Assembly: GCF_902168175.1 (NCBI RefSeq)
Contig: NZ_CABHOU010000074.1
Location: forward strand, 1 to 45,088
Direction of reading: 5' to 3'
Length of the DNA: 45,088 nt
Source of the DNA: an uncultured Chitinophaga sp.
Lineage (GTDB): Bacteria > Bacteroidota > Bacteroidia > Chitinophagales > Chitinophagaceae
Below are positions 16,860 through 24,811 of the stretch, one piece after another. The translations under genes and the position numbers were made by a program. The notes below the pieces were generated by a model. The model made no database searches, was not told the origin of the DNA, and saw only the letters and a program-made list of their open reading frames with translations. How positions within the stretch are numbered: the stretch's first letter is position 1; each line of letters starts with the position of its first letter.

Positions 16860-17042
16860 GTAAGGCGTGTTAAGGGCGGCAAATCCGGAAGCGGCCTGTC
16901 TTAAAATTAATCATTGTTTTTACATTCTGAAATGGCTCCTGCTGCTTGTTTATACCCACTACAACCTTTGATATGGCTAAAAGTGTACGAGTTCTTGTAT
17001 AAATATGTAGTTTTACGAGCAGTGAAAAATCCAGGTTAACGA

Positions 17043-17642
17043 ATGACGGTTCAGGCTTTACATAATGAAGCGGATATGCTCAAAGGCATGCAGGATGGTG
17101 ACGCTACGGCGTTTACGGTGCTGTACCGTCATTATAGTCCTGTTATTTACACCGTTACACTACGCATGGTGAAAGATCCTGCTGCTGCACAGGAAATTGT
17201 GCAGGATATTTTTTCAGATATCTGGAAAAACCGCGAGGGGCTTGAAATAGAAAACCTGGCCGCTTATCTTTATCGGGCTGGCCAGAACCGTGTACTCAAC
17301 TTCTTTAAACGACTCCGGAACGACCGGCAGCGTATGGAAGATTTTAGGATATTTGCCGAAGAACACTATTCACATATCGAGGAAGCACTACATTTTCGCG
17401 AAAGCACCGAATTACTGAATCAGGTGCTGGATGGACTAACACCACGCCAGCGCCGTGTTTATGAACTTTGTAAAGTGGAAGGCCGTTCCTACAAAGAGGC
17501 CGCCACCATTATGGGAATATCTGCCTTCACAGTAAAAGAATACCTGGTAGAGGCTAATAAAAGAATACGTGCCGGCTTCGGTAATAATCCAGGCCTGGTC
17601 ATCATTTTGCTCTTTATTGCGGCAGAACACGGATTATTTTAA
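17043..17642 (+). CDS. ECF sigma factor of locus A (FecI-like, Bacteroides expansion type)
   Basis: A 199-residue sigma-70-like factor with region 2 (AFTVLYRHYSPVIYTVTLRMVKDPAAAQEIVQDIFSDIW) and region 4 (LDGLTPRQRRVYELCKVEGRSYKEAATIMGISAFTVKEYL). It ends with a hydrophobic stretch (LVIILLFIAAEHGLF) beyond region 4. It opens a sigma/FecR/SusC-SusD locus, the usual cell-surface signalling arrangement: sigma is held by the FecR protein encoded 56 bases downstream and released when SusC binds its ligand. Likely targets are susCD and the two lipoprotein genes behind them. Confidence 0.93.
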   Translation: MTVQALHNEADMLKGMQDGDATAFTVLYRHYSPVIYTVTLRMVKDPAAAQEIVQDIFSDIWKNREGLEIENLAAYLYRAGQNRVLNFFKRLRNDRQRMEDFRIFAEEHYSHIEEALHFRESTELLNQVLDGLTPRQRRVYELCKVEGRSYKEAATIMGISAFTVKEYLVEANKRIRAGFGNNPGLVIILLFIAAEHGLF

Positions 17643-17698
17643 AAAAAAACTTTTCATCCGCTCCCCCCTTTTCTTTATTTCCGTTGTCATATTAATAG

Positions 17699-18871
17699 AT
17701 GGAGCGATCAGCGATTTATTATACCAACCTGTTCAACAGGTTGCTGGAGGGTAACTGTACGGCCGCCGAAACGGCGGAACTGGTAAGCTGGCTGGGAAGT
17801 GAGCATGCCGACCCGCAGGCTGCTGCGCTGATTGGCCAACAGTTCACGCAGGCATCTATGCCCGTAACGATCGATCCTTCCATAAAGGAAATGCTGGACA
17901 ATATGCTTCCGGCGATATTAGCCGCCTCGCCAGCCAAAGTGGTACCTATGCGCCGCAGGCGCTACTGGCCTGCCATAGCCGCCGGTCTTTTACTGCTGGT
18001 GTTCGCCGGCAGCGCGGTACTATGGCAAATGCGCAGTCCTAAACCGGTCGCTCCAATGGTGGTAGGGCCCGATGTAATGCCAGGTACTGATAAAGCGGTA
18101 CTCACGCTCTCCGATGGCTCCCGTATCACGCTGGACAGTAACGGAACACATTCGCTTACACAGGGCGGTGTAAACCTGAACCAACAGGGAGGTCAGCTTA
18201 TATATAATGGAATCGATAACGATAATGGAGAAGTAGTGTACAATACACTTACTACGCCGAATGGCGGCCAATTTAGCCTGGTGTTGCCCGATGGCAGTAA
18301 GGTTTGGCTGAACGCAGTGTCGGCCTTACGCTACCCGGTAGTATTTAATGGTAACGAAAGAATGGTGGAGCTGGATGGTCAGGCCTATTTTGAAATAGCA
18401 CCCGGGGCCGACAAGCCGTTTCGCGTGAAAACGCCTGCCGGTACAGTAACAGTACTGGGCACCAGCTTCGATATTATGGCTTATGCCAACGAAGCCAGTG
18501 TTAATACAACAGTGGTATCGGGAAAGGTGAAAGTGGTACTGGGTGGGGATGAGGTTGTACTTACGGAAGGCAGGCAAACGGTGGTGGACCGTACAACCGG
18601 TGCCATACAACTGCGTGAAAAGGGACAAGTGAACATTGCCAGCGTTACGGCCTGGAAGAACGGGTATTTTGTATTCGACAACGACAATGTTTCCTCGGTG
18701 ATCCGCCAGATACAAAGATGGTATGGGGTGGAAGTAAGATATGAAGGAAAAGAAGAAGGACACATTAATGGGGAAATCCCAAGGGACTATGCACTTTCAG
18801 AGGTACTGAATATATTAAGAATATGCGGCGTAGACTGCCGGCTGGAGAATAAAATCATCATAGTGGAATAA
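17699..18871 (+). CDS. FecR-family anti-sigma factor of locus A
   Basis: A 390-residue membrane anti-sigma factor. A short cytoplasmic sigma-binding domain (residues ~1-85) is followed by a basic stop (MRRRR) and one membrane helix (~89-109), then the periplasmic FecR domain (TPNGGQFSLVLPDGSKVWLNAVSALRYPVVF; GTSFDIMAYANEASVNTTVVSGKV). It ends in a DUF4974-type domain (NVSSVIRQIQRWYGVEVRYEG; LSEVLNILRICGVDCRLE), which resembles a secretin/TonB short domain and should contact the STN domain of the SusC protein. A 251-bp leader separates it from susC. Confidence 0.94.
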   Translation: MERSAIYYTNLFNRLLEGNCTAAETAELVSWLGSEHADPQAAALIGQQFTQASMPVTIDPSIKEMLDNMLPAILAASPAKVVPMRRRRYWPAIAAGLLLLVFAGSAVLWQMRSPKPVAPMVVGPDVMPGTDKAVLTLSDGSRITLDSNGTHSLTQGGVNLNQQGGQLIYNGIDNDNGEVVYNTLTTPNGGQFSLVLPDGSKVWLNAVSALRYPVVFNGNERMVELDGQAYFEIAPGADKPFRVKTPAGTVTVLGTSFDIMAYANEASVNTTVVSGKVKVVLGGDEVVLTEGRQTVVDRTTGAIQLREKGQVNIASVTAWKNGYFVFDNDNVSSVIRQIQRWYGVEVRYEGKEEGHINGEIPRDYALSEVLNILRICGVDCRLENKIIIVE

Positions 18872-18927
18872 TAAAAAAGACGAGTGAGCAGCCAACCGAA
18901 ATATGTTTTTTTATCAATCAAAATCGA

Positions 18928-18955
18928 GGAAAATGATCTATTTAGTTTGTCGTAC
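18928..18955 (+). promoter_or_regulatory. candidate FecI-type promoter of susC (locus A)
   Basis: GGAAAA (18928-18933) and TGTCGTAC (18948-18955) resemble the -35/-10 layout of the E. coli fecA promoter recognised by FecI, with a slightly shorter spacer. A transcript from here would have a ~160-nt leader. No matching pair was found in locus B, so this is tentative. Confidence 0.25.
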
Positions 18956-19026
18956 AAAATCGGCAGTATCGTGGACAACCACACGATGCAGTAATTAATC
19001 TGTTTAACGAGTTTAGGGATTACCAC

Positions 19027-19111
19027 TAAAAAATAGGCCGTAATGTTCGAGCATCACGGCCTGGGTGTGGTGAGTAATACCGTTTTGCGTAACTGAATTA
19101 TCAAACCAAAC
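19027..19111 (-). ncRNA. predicted cis-antisense RNA in the susC leader (locus A)
   Basis: On the minus strand a consensus promoter, TTG (19145-19143), 19-base spacer, TAGATTTG (19123-19116), points away from susC. About 55 bases beyond it lies an intrinsic terminator: an 11-bp stem with one G.U pair (19062-19052 with 19045-19035, 6-base loop) followed by a six-T run (plus A-run 19028-19033). No minus-strand gene lies upstream that could need this terminator. Together they predict an RNA of ~80-85 nt complementary to the susC leader up to about 12 bases before the ATG. Bacteroides fragilis DonS and relatives have the same position, size range and ECF-locus context. Prediction only. Confidence 0.5.
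19035..19062 (-). terminator. orphan intrinsic terminator, antisense to susC (locus A)
   Basis: Minus-strand stem of 11 bp with one G.U pair, 6-base loop, then ATTTTTTAG. In the plus-strand RNA the G.U becomes an A.C mismatch and there is no U-run, so the element acts on minus-strand transcription. Confidence 0.7.
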
Positions 19112-19115
19112 ATTT

Positions 19116-19145
19116 CAAATCTATGCAATTTCTTGCAAAATGCAA
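19116..19145 (-). promoter_or_regulatory. predicted antisense promoter over the susC start (locus A)
   Basis: TTG-N19-TAGATTTG on the minus strand fully matches the Bacteroidota consensus. The last plus-strand base of the -7 element is the A of the susC ATG. Confidence 0.5.
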
Positions 19146-22100
19146 GATCATGCCGCTTATTAGCGTAAGGGGGATGGTCAGGCTTCGATGTACAGCACAA
19201 ATCCTGCTGATTATGAGATTAACTTTTTGCCTTATTCTGGGCTTTACATTACAACTAAGCGCCGCCAGTTACGCGCAACAGGTGTCTATTACTACAAAAG
19301 GCGCCCGGCTGGAAAACGTTTTCCGCCAGATCAAAGAACAAACGGGTTACACCTTTGTGTACCGTACCGAGTGGATGCAATACGCGTCTACAGTGGATAT
19401 CAATCTCCAGAATGCGCCTTTGGAGGAAGCGCTGGACCTTTGTTTCAAGAACCAACCATTGACATATTCGATCACCCGTAAAACCATCGTGGTAAAGCAG
19501 CGTGAACTGCGCCGCCTGGTACCTTACGCAAGTGTGGCCGACCTTATTACAGTACGCGGGCAGGTGGTAGATGTGGACGGAAATCCCATCCCCGGCGCCA
19601 GCGTATTTGTAGTGGGGGCGAAAAATGGGGTGGTAACCGATGCCAATGGCAACTTTACCATTAAGACCAAGGAGGATGACGTAAAAATGCGCGTCACCTT
19701 CATGGGTTATGAAGAAGCCGAGTTTAAAGGGTCGGCCGCCACATTTCTCAGGATAAAACTGCGTTTAAAAGACCAGAAGCTGGATCAGGTGGTAGTTACG
19801 GGGATGATGAACCGCGACAGGAAAACCTTTTCCGGTGCTACGGCTTTTTATACGGGCGATCAACTGAAAACGGTGAGTAACGTAAACGTTATTCAGGGCC
19901 TCCGCACGTTAGACCCCTCGTTCCTGGTGCTGGAAAATAACCTGCAGGGTAGTAATCCTAACCAGTTACCTACCATCGAACTTCGTGGTCAGACCAGTAT
20001 TTCTAACGACGCTTTACGCGATCAGTTCTCTATCGATCCCAACCAGCCGCTTTTCATTCTCGACGGTTTTGAGTCAACACTCAGGCAAATCATCGACCTG
20101 GACATTAACAGGGTAGCATCTATTACTATCCTGAAAGATGCAGCTTCTACTGCTATCTATGGTTCCCGGGCTTCTAACGGTGTGGTGGTAGTAGAAACGA
20201 TTAAACCGAAATCGGGATTAATGTCGATGAGTTATACCAATGACCTTACTTTCGAGTTTCCCGATCTCACCAGTTACAACAGGATGAACTCCCGCGAGAA
20301 ACTGGAGTTCGAAAGGCTTTCCGGTCGTTATGTAAATGGACGTTTCGATAACCTGGAAAGGGTTAGCAGTTTCTACCAGCCTTTATACTCCTTCCGTATG
20401 CAGGAAATTGAGCGTGGCGTAAACACCTACTGGCTCAGCGATCCTGTGCGTAACGGGGTGTCGCAGCGTAACTCTTTATACATAGGTGGCGGTAGTGAAA
20501 AACTGATTTTCGATATCGGTGGCAACTACCGTAAACAGGATGGTGTTATGATCGGCAGCGGGAAGGAAGACTGGGCTACCCGGTTGAATCTTTCTTATCG
20601 TAATAAAGGTTTGAGCGTAAGCAACAATGCGTTCATCAGTGGTTTGAAATCTACGGAGTCGCCATATGGCAGTTTTACTACCTGGGTGAATATGAACCCT
20701 TATTACCGTAAGGCAGACGCTAATGTAATGAATCTCGAAAGCTACCTGGACCAGACTACCGGTAAAACCGGGTTTATAACGAACCCGCTTTACAACGCGA
20801 AACTTAATAGCTTTGACAGGGGCCGCACACTTACCATTACCAATAACCTGCAGGCGAACTACGATATCGTGCCTGGCCTTCGCGCCCAGGCGTCTTTGCA
20901 GGTAATTAAAGCAACGTCAGAGGATAATGAGTTTACCTCGCCGCTGAATACCAGTTATCGCGATGTGGCCATTGAACAAAAGGGCGCTTATAAGTTTAGC
21001 AGTGGTAGCATGTTTTCTTATACTACCAACGCCATGCTTAGCTATTTCAAAAACGTAGGTAAACAAACATTCAACCTTTCTTTACGGGGAGAAATGGCAC
21101 AGACCAAAAACCGCGCTGAAGGTTTTTCAGCAGTGGGCTTTCCCGCTGCCAGTAACGGTAACCCCCGTTTTGCATATGGATATGCCGAAGGTGGTACGCC
21201 TTCCGCAGCTACCAGCATTTCGCGCCGTAACTCTATGGTGTTAGCCGGCGGTTACTCATTTGATACGCGTGTGAACCTGGATGCATCGTTCACTTATGAT
21301 GGCTCTACCGCGTTCGGGCAATCTAATCCATATTCGCCTTTCTACTCGCTGGGCGCCAGTTGGAATATGGAAAGAGAGAAATTTATGTCGAGGTATAAAT
21401 GGATCAACTCTCTCCGTTTGAGAGTGAACGGTGGTCTTACCGGCAACCAGAACTTCAGTTCTACATCTTCTGTATCAACCTATAACTACCAGGCTGCTTA
21501 TAACTACTTCGGCCAGGGTGTGGTACTGTCTACCCTCGGTAACCCAAACCTGAAATGGCAGAATACTTTGCAATACAGCGCCGGTCTGGATGCACAATTG
21601 CTAAAGAACCGGATCAGTGTGCAGGTGAATGCTTACCGTAAATTAACCGATCCGCTGGTAGTGGCTGTTACGCTGCCTTCCTCTACCGGTCTGACAAATT
21701 ATCCATTTAATGCAGGCGACCTTACCGTAACTGGTTTGGAGTTCACCGTGCGTGCTTCACCTGTTTTTTTACCTGCGGAGCGTAAGGTATGGACGATCGG
21801 CGTTACTGGTTCTAAATACACCCAAACTTACGACAACTTTAATAACAAGCTGATGGGTATGAATGAAAAACTCCGTCAGTCGAACTCGCTGGTCCGCTAC
21901 CGCGATAATCATTCTCCGGACGATATATGGGCTGTGCCTTCTCTGGGTATCGATCCTGTTACCGGGCGCGAAATGTTCCGCAAACTGGATGGTACCAATA
22001 CCTTCGACTTTAGTTATGACGATCAGGTGGTAGTGGGTAACTCCCGCCCGAACCTGCAGGGGGTAGTCACCAACTCGGTTACTTATAAAGGTTTCTACTG

Positions 22101-22515
22101 CTCACTCAACTTCCGTTATATCGTGGGGCAGGACATTTTTAACAGCGTATTGTACAACCGTGTAGAAAACATCAGCATGTCGAGCCTTATCGCAAACAAC
22201 CAGGATAAAAGAGCGTTGTACGATCGTTGGAAGCAGCCAGGTGATCAGTCGGAGTTTAAAAACATCTCTATTACTGATTACACGCCTATGTCGTCGCGCT
22301 TTGTACAACGCGAACACTCCTTTACCATGGAAGCAGCTAATGTTGGCTACCAGTTCATCGACGCTCCATGGATCAGGAAGGCACGCCTTTCTAACCTGAA
22401 ACTCAGCGCGTTTACGAACGAGATATTCAGGATATCCAATATAAGACGTGAAAGAGGGATCGATTACCCTTATGCACGATCTTTCTCCTTTAGCCTGACC
22501 GCTAATTTTCAATAA
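19123..22515 (+). CDS. SusC/RagA-type TonB-dependent transporter with STN domain (locus A)
   Basis: A 1130-residue outer-membrane transporter. After an extended N-terminus and signal peptide (LTFCLILGFTLQLSAASYAQ, residues ~33-52) comes an STN signalling domain (ARLENVFRQIKEQTGYTFVY; PLEEALDLCFKNQPLTYSI), a carboxypeptidase-regulatory-like domain (ITVRGQVVDVDGNPIPGASV), a plug (LDQVVVTGMMNRDRKTFSG; IYGSRASNGVVVVET) and a long beta barrel ending in FSLTANFQ. The STN domain marks it as the sensor of the sigma/FecR pair upstream. It imports a ligand with the SusD partner encoded 20 bases downstream. The ligand is unknown. ATG 19123 is the first in frame; a start nearer the signal peptide (around 19174) is also possible. 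Confidence 0.95.
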   Translation: MQFLAKCKIMPLISVRGMVRLRCTAQILLIMRLTFCLILGFTLQLSAASYAQQVSITTKGARLENVFRQIKEQTGYTFVYRTEWMQYASTVDINLQNAPLEEALDLCFKNQPLTYSITRKTIVVKQRELRRLVPYASVADLITVRGQVVDVDGNPIPGASVFVVGAKNGVVTDANGNFTIKTKEDDVKMRVTFMGYEEAEFKGSAATFLRIKLRLKDQKLDQVVVTGMMNRDRKTFSGATAFYTGDQLKTVSNVNVIQGLRTLDPSFLVLENNLQGSNPNQLPTIELRGQTSISNDALRDQFSIDPNQPLFILDGFESTLRQIIDLDINRVASITILKDAASTAIYGSRASNGVVVVETIKPKSGLMSMSYTNDLTFEFPDLTSYNRMNSREKLEFERLSGRYVNGRFDNLERVSSFYQPLYSFRMQEIERGVNTYWLSDPVRNGVSQRNSLYIGGGSEKLIFDIGGNYRKQDGVMIGSGKEDWATRLNLSYRNKGLSVSNNAFISGLKSTESPYGSFTTWVNMNPYYRKADANVMNLESYLDQTTGKTGFITNPLYNAKLNSFDRGRTLTITNNLQANYDIVPGLRAQASLQVIKATSEDNEFTSPLNTSYRDVAIEQKGAYKFSSGSMFSYTTNAMLSYFKNVGKQTFNLSLRGEMAQTKNRAEGFSAVGFPAASNGNPRFAYGYAEGGTPSAATSISRRNSMVLAGGYSFDTRVNLDASFTYDGSTAFGQSNPYSPFYSLGASWNMEREKFMSRYKWINSLRLRVNGGLTGNQNFSSTSSVSTYNYQAAYNYFGQGVVLSTLGNPNLKWQNTLQYSAGLDAQLLKNRISVQVNAYRKLTDPLVVAVTLPSSTGLTNYPFNAGDLTVTGLEFTVRASPVFLPAERKVWTIGVTGSKYTQTYDNFNNKLMGMNEKLRQSNSLVRYRDNHSPDDIWAVPSLGIDPVTGREMFRKLDGTNTFDFSYDDQVVVGNSRPNLQGVVTNSVTYKGFYCSLNFRYIVGQDIFNSVLYNRVENISMSSLIANNQDKRALYDRWKQPGDQSEFKNISITDYTPMSSRFVQREHSFTMEAANVGYQFIDAPWIRKARLSNLKLSAFTNEIFRISNIRRERGIDYPYARSFSFSLTANFQ

Positions 22516-22535
22516 CTGTTAAAGTATTGTACGGC

Positions 22536-23936
22536 ATGATATTCAAGAAAAAAATAACGATCCTCCTCCTTTCCGTGTTAGCGCTCAGCTCCTGTAAAAA
22601 GTGGCTGGAAGTGCAGCCCGAGGATAAGTTTACCGAGGATATGATATATAAGAACGAGCAGGGATTCCTGTCTGCGCTGAATGGTGTATACATCAAAATG
22701 GCCGAGAACAACCTTTATGGTGCCAATCTCACTATGACAACCCTCGACCTGTTTGCTCAGCGTTATTACAGTACATCTTCCAACTCTAAATGGCGGGAGT
22801 ATCCCACGCTTAACTACGGTGATAACGGTGTGCGTGGTAACCTGGAGAGCATTTGGGAAAGTATGTATGTATGCATTGCTAACCTGAACCGCTATGTTGG
22901 CAATTTCGATATTTATGGAAAAAACCTGCAGCCGGAAGTAGAGAAATCTTATAAAGGACAGGCACTTGCGTTACGTGCGTTTCTGCATTTCGACCTGTTA
23001 CGTATGTGGGGGCCGGTGTATAACAGTGTTGATTCCACCGCACCTTCTATTCCCGTGTATACGAAGGTGGGCGAAACTATCAGCGATTTTATGCCAGCTA
23101 ACCAGGTGATAGATTTTATTCTGAAGGATATTCAGGATGCGGAGGAGTTGCTGACCAACGACAGCGTTAAAATTAACGGTTATAAGAACGGGAGTAATTT
23201 CAGGATGAACCTGTATGCCGTAAACGCATTAAAAGCTAGAGTGCTGCTATATCGTGGCGATAAAACCGGTGCCCTGGCAGCAGCTAAAGAGGTAATAGCC
23301 CTGCAAACTAAATTTCCCTGGGTTACCAGGGCGGCTATTACCAGTAACCGCGATTATCCGGACAGGGTGTTTGGTACCGAGGTGTTGTTCGGCCTCTACG
23401 CCCGTAACATGTACACCAACTACAACAGCTTTTTTAATCCCGAAAATACAACGGATAATATCCTGGCGGCGGGGCCTTCCACCTACCTGGAATCCCTGTT
23501 CGAAAGCCAGGCAGATTACCGCTACTCGCAGTTGTGGCTGTTGCCATCTTCGGGGGTAAACTTCCGCACACTTTACAAGTACTCGGATGTTACCAACAAA
23601 AGCGCTTACCTATTCCGTTTTATGGCGCCATTAATCCGTATGAGCGAAATGTATATGATTGCCGCAGAATGTGAGCCCGATCCGGTGGAAGGGTTGAAGT
23701 ATATTAATCTGATCAGGGCGAACCGTGGTTACGATGCCGATCTTACTAATGCCGCCAACCTGGAAACCGAGATCAGGAAAGAATATATGAAGGAATTTGC
23801 AGGAGAGGGGCAGTTATGGTTTTTCTATAAACGGAAAAAACTAACCAGTGTGGCGTCTGCAAGCAGCGGTACGGTTAGTTATTCGCTGTCTAAATACGTA
23901 TTCCCTTTACCTGATTCGGAAACTTCGTCCAGGTAA
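22536..23936 (+). CDS. SusD/RagB-family surface lipoprotein (locus A)
   Basis: 466 residues from ATG 22536 (an in-frame TTG lies three codons upstream). Lipoprotein signal with Cys20 (LLLSVLALSSC), then the SusD opening KKWLEVQPEDKFTED and the TPR-like helical body (SYKGQALALRAFLHFDLLRMWG), with the C-terminal RagB/SusD part (LIRMSEMYMIAAE; YINLIRANRGY; IRKEYMKEFAGEGQLWFFYKRK). It forms the lid over the SusC barrel and captures ligand at the cell surface. It is somewhat shorter than polysaccharide-type SusDs, which fits its small-ligand-like neighbours (DUF4843, PKD-like). Confidence 0.94.
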   Translation: MIFKKKITILLLSVLALSSCKKWLEVQPEDKFTEDMIYKNEQGFLSALNGVYIKMAENNLYGANLTMTTLDLFAQRYYSTSSNSKWREYPTLNYGDNGVRGNLESIWESMYVCIANLNRYVGNFDIYGKNLQPEVEKSYKGQALALRAFLHFDLLRMWGPVYNSVDSTAPSIPVYTKVGETISDFMPANQVIDFILKDIQDAEELLTNDSVKINGYKNGSNFRMNLYAVNALKARVLLYRGDKTGALAAAKEVIALQTKFPWVTRAAITSNRDYPDRVFGTEVLFGLYARNMYTNYNSFFNPENTTDNILAAGPSTYLESLFESQADYRYSQLWLLPSSGVNFRTLYKYSDVTNKSAYLFRFMAPLIRMSEMYMIAAECEPDPVEGLKYINLIRANRGYDADLTNAANLETEIRKEYMKEFAGEGQLWFFYKRKKLTSVASASSGTVSYSLSKYVFPLPDSETSSR

Positions 23937-23961
23937 ACCTACTTCAAAATCTTTTAAATAA

Positions 23962-24786
23962 ATGAAGATGAAAAATATTGTAACTGGCATACTGGCCGCC
24001 TGCTTTTCCAGCCTCCTTCTTATTTCCTGCGAAAGGGAAAAACTGGACTTATACAACCAGGATAAGGAAGGTTCCAGCATCTATTTTAAAGAGAAATTTG
24101 ATAACCTTCTTGACCAATACGCACCGCTGTTCATCAATAAATATATTACGCTGGGTTACACTCCGCTGGCTGTAACCGATACTATTATTAATATCCCGGT
24201 TGCTTTTACCGGCAATGTATCGGATTCAGATCGTGTCTATAAAGTGGTGATCGATACTTCCAGTACTATGATAGAAGGAACGGACTTCGTATTTGTAAAA
24301 CCTTTCGTGATGAAAGCAAATCGTGTGGCAGACTCAATACAGGTGAAACTGCTGCGTAACCAGCGTATGAGAGATACTACCCTGGCGCTTAACCTCACCC
24401 TGGAAGCCAATGAGTATTTCAATATCAATGTGCCTGTTAAAAAGAACTATGCGGGCAATGCTACCAGGAGTATCATCAATTACCAGGTTGAGGCCAACGA
24501 TATCACCGGTAAGCCTTTCCTGTGGACCAGCACCACCTATAAAACCTATTCAGAAGGATATTTCGGTACCTATTCAAAAGCTAAGTTCCTGCTGATGATC
24601 GATGTGCTGGATATTAAGATCGAGGTGGTAACTGTAGAACCGGTGCTGCCTGCAAGGTTTAGCCTTGATTATTTCCTGATATGGAGTAATTACATGGTTT
24701 ACTGGCTGGGTAAAGAAAAGGCCGAAGGCCGAATTTATTACGATGAGTTTGGAGCAGAAATCAAAATGGGGCCGAACGCGAGATAA
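23962..24786 (+). CDS. DUF4843 domain lipoprotein
   Basis: A 274-residue lipoprotein (signal with Cys23, SSLLLISC) whose body matches the DUF4843 pattern: SSIYFKEKFD near the start, the INIPVAFTGNVSDSDRVYKVVID strand pair, a GTDFVF beta turn and LLRNQRMRDTTLALNLTLEANEYF. These proteins regularly occur between SusD and PKD-like lipoproteins in Bacteroidota and are presumed to be surface-exposed partners of the SusCD complex. No enzymatic motif is visible. It lies 25 bases after susD and 25 bases before the next start, so it is part of the same transcript. Confidence 0.88.
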   Translation: MKMKNIVTGILAACFSSLLLISCEREKLDLYNQDKEGSSIYFKEKFDNLLDQYAPLFINKYITLGYTPLAVTDTIINIPVAFTGNVSDSDRVYKVVIDTSSTMIEGTDFVFVKPFVMKANRVADSIQVKLLRNQRMRDTTLALNLTLEANEYFNINVPVKKNYAGNATRSIINYQVEANDITGKPFLWTSTTYKTYSEGYFGTYSKAKFLLMIDVLDIKIEVVTVEPVLPARFSLDYFLIWSNYMVYWLGKEKAEGRIYYDEFGAEIKMGPNAR

Positions 24787-24811
24787 TTATTACAATATTA
24801 AATGTGCGATC

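Larger units (their letters stand above)
18872..19122 (+). promoter_or_regulatory. susC leader of locus A
   Basis: The 251 bases between fecR and susC contain no credible protein gene. They hold a candidate ECF-type promoter (18928-18955), a weak 6-bp hairpin (18968-18987), a terminator facing backwards (19027-19062) and an antisense promoter next to the susC start (19116-19145). A short minus-strand frame across the fecR end is a shadow. Confidence 0.6.

Noticed and set aside
18787..19026. 79-codon minus-strand frame across the fecR end and susC leader
   Set aside because: It overlaps conserved FecR sequence, has no protein features and ends upstream of the antisense RNA terminator, so it is not the source of that RNA.
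19035..19062. susC-leader hairpin as a sense-strand attenuator
   Set aside because: On the sense strand it lacks a U-run and has an A.C mismatch, whereas on the antisense strand it is a complete terminator.
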